This document shows positions 60,116-64,000 of a stretch of 64,000 bases of DNA, piece by piece. The notes beneath the pieces were generated by a model. The model saw nothing but the letters and a program-made list of their open reading frames with translations, was not told the DNA's origin and did not search any database. A program made the translations under genes and the position numbers. Within the stretch, counting starts at the first letter, position 1. Each line of letters opens with the position of its first letter. Source of the DNA: Hafnia alvei (GTDB lineage: Bacteria; Pseudomonadota; Gammaproteobacteria; Enterobacterales; Enterobacteriaceae); assembly GCF_034424155.1 (NCBI RefSeq), contig NZ_CP139992.1, forward strand, positions 2,248,012 through 2,312,011, in the 5' to 3' direction.

Positions 60116-60928
60116 TTATGCGCTCCAGCCAGGCTGATATAGCTTGCCGTAAAATGCGTCCAGTTTGGCGCGGACAACCGGAGAATGCTGATAGATATCA
60201 ACGAATTTACGCAGTCTCGGGTCGGCTTGATGTCCATCGCGGATCACGAATTGAATGATGTACTGTGGATGGTCAATGCCGTCAAACAGCAAAGCGCTTT
60301 CCGGTGCTACGGTATTGGCCTGACGCAGATAGCTTGGGTAGCCCTGAGCTAAGTCCACGTCGTCGAAGGAACGAGAAAGTTGCACGGCTTCAATTTCTAT
60401 AATCTGAATTTTCTTGGGATTGCTGATGATGTCATCTTGGGTCGCTTTGTAATCCACGCCGGGTTTCAGCGTAATTAATCCCGCTTTTTGTAACAGCAAT
60501 AACCCGCGTCCGGCATTTATCGGATCGTTGGCGATAGCGACTTTCGCACCGACCGGGAGATCGGAAATCTTGCTGTATTTTTTTGAATACAGGCCGACAT
60601 TGTTAATGATGGCGGGCGCGTATGGCACGAGATGCAAACCCCCTTGCTGATTGGCATTTTCCAAGAAGGGCTTGTGCTGGAAAAGATTAACGTCAATATC
60701 ACCATTTTCTAGGCTCACGTTGGGCGCGATCCAATCACTGAACTCGATCAGCTCAACGTTCAAACCCTGTTTTTTCGCTTCGGCAACGGCCACCTCAAGC
60801 GGCGGTGCGAATGCTGCCGTGGTGCCTAGTTTTAACGGCCCTTCGAACTGCGCGGCGGCGAATACGCTCTGAACACTCAACAACAGCATAATGGCCAAAG
60901 TCCCGAGTTTTACGTGCGCTAATTTCAT
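60116..60928 (-). CDS. MetQ/NlpA-family periplasmic substrate-binding protein
   Basis: A 270-residue binding protein. The signal peptide (MKLAHVKLGTLAIMLLLSVQSVFA) has no lipobox cysteine, unlike MetQ, so the mature protein is expected to be soluble in the periplasm. Family motifs LIEFSDWIAPNVSLENGDIDVNLFQHKPFLE, AIANDPINAGRGLLLLQKAGLI and SRSFDDVDLAQGYPSYLRQA are present. It is the first transporter gene of the operon order monooxygenase - binding protein - ATPase - permease. Confidence 0.9.
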   Translation of the reverse strand: MKLAHVKLGTLAIMLLLSVQSVFAAAQFEGPLKLGTTAAFAPPLEVAVAEAKKQGLNVELIEFSDWIAPNVSLENGDIDVNLFQHKPFLENANQQGGLHLVPYAPAIINNVGLYSKKYSKISDLPVGAKVAIANDPINAGRGLLLLQKAGLITLKPGVDYKATQDDIISNPKKIQIIEIEAVQLSRSFDDVDLAQGYPSYLRQANTVAPESALLFDGIDHPQYIIQFVIRDGHQADPRLRKFVDIYQHSPVVRAKLDAFYGKLYQPGWSA

Positions 60929-60967
60929 GATCCCACCCCTGTAAATAGCAAAATTAAGATGCTTGTT

Positions 60968-62350
60968 TTAACCTGCAAAAGCTTGCAACGGCTGCGGTTG
61001 ATAACGTCGTTTAGCGGCTGGGTGCAACGCAGTAAGCTGCGCGCCTTGGCCAAAAAGTTTGTGCCGCAGCGCGCCTTCGGCGTACTCGGTTTTGTAGACG
61101 CCGCGTGATTGCAGTTCAGGCACCACTAAATCGATGAAGTCGCGGTAGCTGCCTGGATTTACGATGCGCGTGAGGTTAAATCCATCCACGTCGGCTTCAT
61201 CAATCCACACTTGTAGCGCATCCGCGACCTGCGACGGTGACCCGACAATCACCGGATAACGTGCTCCCAACGCATGCTGTTCAAGGAGGCGGCGTTTAGT
61301 CCAGCCGCTGAAAGCCTTGGTTACGGATTCGATTGCCTCAACTTTTCCCGCCACGATAGGTTCATCCAAATCAAACGAAGCCAAATCGATCCCGGTTGAG
61401 CTGGAGAAATGTGCCAACCCGGCTTCTGGGCTGGCATAGCGCAGATACTCGTGATGCTTTTCTTTCGCCTCAGCTTCGGTTTTAGCCACAATAACGCCCA
61501 CGCCCATGAACACTTTGAGCGAATCGGCACGACGACCCGCGGCGACGGCAGCCTGACGCAGCGTATTGACCTGAGCTTTCATGGCCTGCGGCGTAGCGCC
61601 ATTCACAAAGGTGCATTCTGCATGGCGAGCCGCGAATTGAATGCCGCGTTTGGAACTTCCCGCCTGATAAAGCAGCGGGGTGCGCTGCGGTGATGGAGAG
61701 GTGAGGTGATAGCCTTCCACGTCGAAGAATTCACCATGATGTTGAATAGAATGAATTTTAGTACTGTCTGCATAGATTCGGTTTTGACGATCGGCCAGCA
61801 GCGCATCCTCTTGCCAACTGCCTTCCCAGAGCTGGTAGAGCACATCAAGATATTCGTCAGCCATGTCGTAGCGGCGGTCATGCGGGATCTGCTGAGTTTG
61901 TCCCATCGCTCGCGCAGCGCTGTCGAGATAACCGGTCACAATGTTCCATCCGGCGCGCCCTTGAGTCAGGTGGTCAAGCGTAGACATCCGGCGTGCAAAC
62001 AAATAAGGCTGCTCGTAGCTGAGATTAGCGGTAACACCAAACCCTAAATGTTGTGTAACGCTCGCCATGGCGGGTACCAGCAGCATGGGATCATTCACGG
62101 GTAGTTGAATAGACTCCCGCGCCGTTAGACCAATGCCTTGCTGGTATACGTCGTAAACGCCCACGATATCGGCAATAAACAGGCCGTCAAACAAACCGCG
62201 TTCGAGCAGTTTCGCCAAATCGAGCCAATAGTTCAGGCTATTAAAATCCGTCGAGCGATCCTCGGGATGCGTCCACATACCGTGATGGATATGCCCAACG
62301 CAGTTCATGTTGAAGGCATTCATCAAGATCTGTTTTTTCTGCTGGCTCAT
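60968..62350 (-). CDS. Bacterial luciferase-like FMN-dependent monooxygenase (NtaA/SnaA/DszA family)
   Basis: A 461-residue class A flavin monooxygenase of the NtaA/SnaA/DszA type, which oxidises substrates with reduced FMN from a separate reductase: LMNAFNMNCVGHIHHGMWTHPED at the start, SVTQHLGFGVTANLSYEQPYLFARRMSTLDHLTQGRAGWNIVTGY in the core, and DEADVDGFNLTRIVNPGSYRDFIDLVVPELQSRG near the end. Relatives attack sulfur or nitrogen heterocycles and sulfones. The ATG at 62348-62350 overlaps the stop of the SfnB-like gene (ATGA). No flavin reductase gene is in the window. Confidence 0.9.
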   Translation of the reverse strand: MSQQKKQILMNAFNMNCVGHIHHGMWTHPEDRSTDFNSLNYWLDLAKLLERGLFDGLFIADIVGVYDVYQQGIGLTARESIQLPVNDPMLLVPAMASVTQHLGFGVTANLSYEQPYLFARRMSTLDHLTQGRAGWNIVTGYLDSAARAMGQTQQIPHDRRYDMADEYLDVLYQLWEGSWQEDALLADRQNRIYADSTKIHSIQHHGEFFDVEGYHLTSPSPQRTPLLYQAGSSKRGIQFAARHAECTFVNGATPQAMKAQVNTLRQAAVAAGRRADSLKVFMGVGVIVAKTEAEAKEKHHEYLRYASPEAGLAHFSSSTGIDLASFDLDEPIVAGKVEAIESVTKAFSGWTKRRLLEQHALGARYPVIVGSPSQVADALQVWIDEADVDGFNLTRIVNPGSYRDFIDLVVPELQSRGVYKTEYAEGALRHKLFGQGAQLTALHPAAKRRYQPQPLQAFAG

Positions 62351-63555
62351 CAGATCGTCCCTCGGCGCGGCGGGCGTTGCCCATTGAGGTAAAAATTCCC
62401 AACCGCATGATATTTCCAGCGAACAGGATCGTGCAGGGTATGAGTACGCGCATTGCGCCAATGGCGATCGAGGTTATATTCACGCAGCGTGGAACGACTC
62501 CCGCCCAGTTCAAAAAGAAGGTTACCGGCTGCCAGCGCTACCTCGGTGGTATATGCGCGCGCCTGTGCAACATCAATAGAGGCCTGCGCCACGCTATCCG
62601 CCGTTGGGTTATGTTGCGCGGTATCAACCGATAAACCGGCGATTTCCAGCAGCGCATCACCCGCGCTCAGGCGTGAGGAAATTCGTCCGATTCGTTCCAG
62701 CGTCAAAGGGTCGTCAGTGGCGGCGCTCACGCCGGAGTCTATCCACGGGCGCCCATGCTCACGCACAAATGCCAGCATATCTTCGTAGGCCGCGCGCGCG
62801 ATGCCTTGATCGATGGCGGCATGCAACAGCTGTGCAAAGGGGCCAACGGTGGTTGGACGCTCAAATGCGGTGTGGAAAGGCACTACGTCATCAATATCAA
62901 CTTCACAATTATTGAGTAACACCGTGCCGCTGCCGGTGGTGCGCTGACCAAAACCTGACCAGTCATCAATAATGGTCAGCCCTTCAGTCTCTCTAGGTAA
63001 GAAAATCAGCACTTCGTTGCCGTCTTCTCCCAGTGCCAGAACAGGAATGCGCTGGGCATAAATCGCACCGGTGGCATAAAATTTACGCCCGGAAAGTAGC
63101 AGTTTATTGCCGCTGCGATGCAGGTGAGTGCGGCGTGTATGGGCATTCGGTGTGCCGAACTCAGCCAATGCATTCCCCAGATGCACGCCGTCTAAGACCT
63201 CCTGATATAGCCGTTGTTGTTGCGCCTGAGTGCCATTGATACGCAAAACTTCCAAGGCATAGAAATGATTTTGCGGCACCTGACCAATAGAGCCGTCAGC
63301 CTGAGCCAAACGGCTCACCACCTGTGCCAACGTGGCACAGGACACATCGGCTCCGCCGAATTGCGCCGGAACGGTGATACCCCCTAAACCACTGCTGAAC
63401 AGCGTATGCAGTTCAGTGTCAGGCAAGCGTCGCTCTCGGTCACGCAGCGCCGATTCGAGGGAGAATGCCTCGGCTAAACGTTGTGTCAGCGCTAATATTT
63501 GGTGTGTCGTTTCTAATCTGGCCGCAGGCGTTTGCGGGCGAACCTGTGTTGTCAT
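62350..63555 (-). CDS. SfnB/DszC-type acyl-CoA dehydrogenase-like oxidoreductase
   Basis: A 401-residue flavoprotein of the acyl-CoA dehydrogenase superfamily, SfnB group (sulfur acquisition), related to DszC-type flavin-dependent monooxygenases. Visible parts are the N-terminal helices (RLAEAFSLESALRD), LFSSGLGGITVPAQFGGAD, ADGSIGQVPQNHFYALEVLRI, WSGFGQRTTGSGTVLL and the C-terminal GGSRSTLREYNLDRHWRNARTHTLHDPVRWKYHAVG. AGGAT lies nine bases before the ATG at 63553-63555. It is translationally coupled to the luciferase-like gene downstream and follows a second, similar gene 24 bases upstream. Confidence 0.9.
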   Translation of the reverse strand: MTTQVRPQTPAARLETTHQILALTQRLAEAFSLESALRDRERRLPDTELHTLFSSGLGGITVPAQFGGADVSCATLAQVVSRLAQADGSIGQVPQNHFYALEVLRINGTQAQQQRLYQEVLDGVHLGNALAEFGTPNAHTRRTHLHRSGNKLLLSGRKFYATGAIYAQRIPVLALGEDGNEVLIFLPRETEGLTIIDDWSGFGQRTTGSGTVLLNNCEVDIDDVVPFHTAFERPTTVGPFAQLLHAAIDQGIARAAYEDMLAFVREHGRPWIDSGVSAATDDPLTLERIGRISSRLSAGDALLEIAGLSVDTAQHNPTADSVAQASIDVAQARAYTTEVALAAGNLLFELGGSRSTLREYNLDRHWRNARTHTLHDPVRWKYHAVGNFYLNGQRPPRRGTI

Positions 63556-63578
63556 AGCAAAATCATCCTGTGGTTGAA

Positions 63579-64000
63579 TTAAATCCAAGAGTGGCGGGCA
63601 GGGAATATGCCATTAAGGCGATACTGGCCGATGGCGTGAAACTTCCAGCGCACTGGATCGTGTAGCGTGTGAGTGCGGGCGTTACGCCAATGACGGTCTA
63701 AACCAAATTCGGCCAACGTCGAGCGACTACCTGCCCACTCAAACAGTTTTTCACTGGCCGCGAGGGCAATATCCGTGGTTAAGACCTTGGCTTCTGCGAC
63801 GGCAATCGAGGCATAGGCGGCACTTTCTGCCGTTATCGGCGCTGATTGCGTCTGATCCAAGATACTCGCGGCTCGTTTTAATAGGGCATTTGCGGCATTC
63901 AGTTCGATAGTTAAACGACCAACGTCGGCAATGATGTAAAGGTCGTCGCTGTTACGGTCTACGTTGGCATCAATCCATGGGCGTGAACGTTCGCGTACAA
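63579..64000 (-). CDS. Second SfnB-type oxidoreductase (partial, cut by window end)
   Basis: The C-terminal 140 codons of a paralogue of the preceding gene; the frame remains open to the window edge. The tail GSRSTLAEFGLDRHWRNARTHTLHDPVRW is nearly identical to its neighbour, while the rest (ADVGRLTIELNAANALLKRAASIL) is more diverged. Tandem SfnB copies with a luciferase-like enzyme suggest a stepwise oxidation of sulfur compounds. The 24-base gap indicates one operon. Confidence 0.85.
   Translation of the reverse strand, partial: VRERSRPWIDANVDRNSDDLYIIADVGRLTIELNAANALLKRAASILDQTQSAPITAESAAYASIAVAEAKVLTTDIALAASEKLFEWAGSRSTLAEFGLDRHWRNARTHTLHDPVRWKFHAIGQYRLNGIFPARHSWI

Overview
The window is chromosomal DNA of a gammaproteobacterium of the order Enterobacterales. 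Almost every recognisable gene is close to its E. coli counterpart, and many E. coli neighbourhoods are kept: ppsR/ppsA, rprA-ydiK-ydiJ-menI, zntB-fnrS, porin-nifJ-ydbJ-hslJ-ldhA-ydbH-ynbE-ydbL-azoR-hrpA, ydgD-ydgU, folM-rstA-rstB, ydgI-ydgH, pntAB, uspE-fnr. The order of these blocks, and the extra genes between them, differ from E. coli. A Hafnia-like (Hafniaceae) genome is my best guess, but it is inference from gene content. In E. coli these genes lie around the replication terminus. The window carries terminus signatures of its own: two exact matS (MatP) sites at 37534 and 56855, and a TerB-like fork-arrest site at 40665.

Layout. 1-6330: tail of a membrane protein, ppsR, a DUF3024 gene, ppsA with a Cra-type box, the sRNA RprA and ydiK. 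6324-11686: a candidate 32-residue membrane microprotein, ydiJ-menI, zntB and the anaerobic sRNA FnrS with its FNR box. 11728-13254: an ABM monooxygenase / ACT-like / ArsR regulator operon with a candidate operator. 13272-17265: ttcA, an acetyltransferase, and an operon of a DauR/YheO-like regulator, a PhzF-family enzyme and a RidA-family deaminase, with a 21-bp palindrome over its promoter. 17278-27000: a DUF2000 gene, a small exported protein, an OmpN/OmpC-type porin, aegA, nifJ and an MgtC/SapB protein. 27241-38580: ydbJ, hslJ, an acetyltransferase, a GlgS-family gene, ldhA, ydbH-ynbE-ydbL, azoR and hrpA. 38558-51184: ydgD, ydgU, a methyltransferase, the Ter site, an M32 carboxypeptidase, rstBA, folM, a nitronate monooxygenase with a divergent LysR regulator, an orphan gene behind a long AT-rich leader, ydgI and ydgH. 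51805-56710: pntAB, uspE and fnr with an autoregulatory FNR box. 57273-64000: a sulfur-scavenging cluster made of a Cbl-type LysR regulator, a MetNIQ-type ABC transporter, a flavin-dependent monooxygenase and two tandem SfnB-type oxidoreductases, the last cut by the window end.

How the genes work together. Much of the window concerns pyruvate/PEP and redox balance: PpsA and its regulator PpsR, NifJ, LdhA, PntAB, AegA, YdiJ, and the anaerobic regulator FNR with its sRNA FnrS. Envelope functions form a second theme: RprA/Rcs, the YdbH-YnbE-YdbL lipid bridge, porin, RstAB, HslJ, YdgH. The accessory parts are the ArsR operon, the PhzF/RidA operon, the nitronate monooxygenase/LysR pair with the orphan gene, and the organosulfur cluster. 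No insertion sequence, prophage, CRISPR array, tRNA or rRNA was seen.
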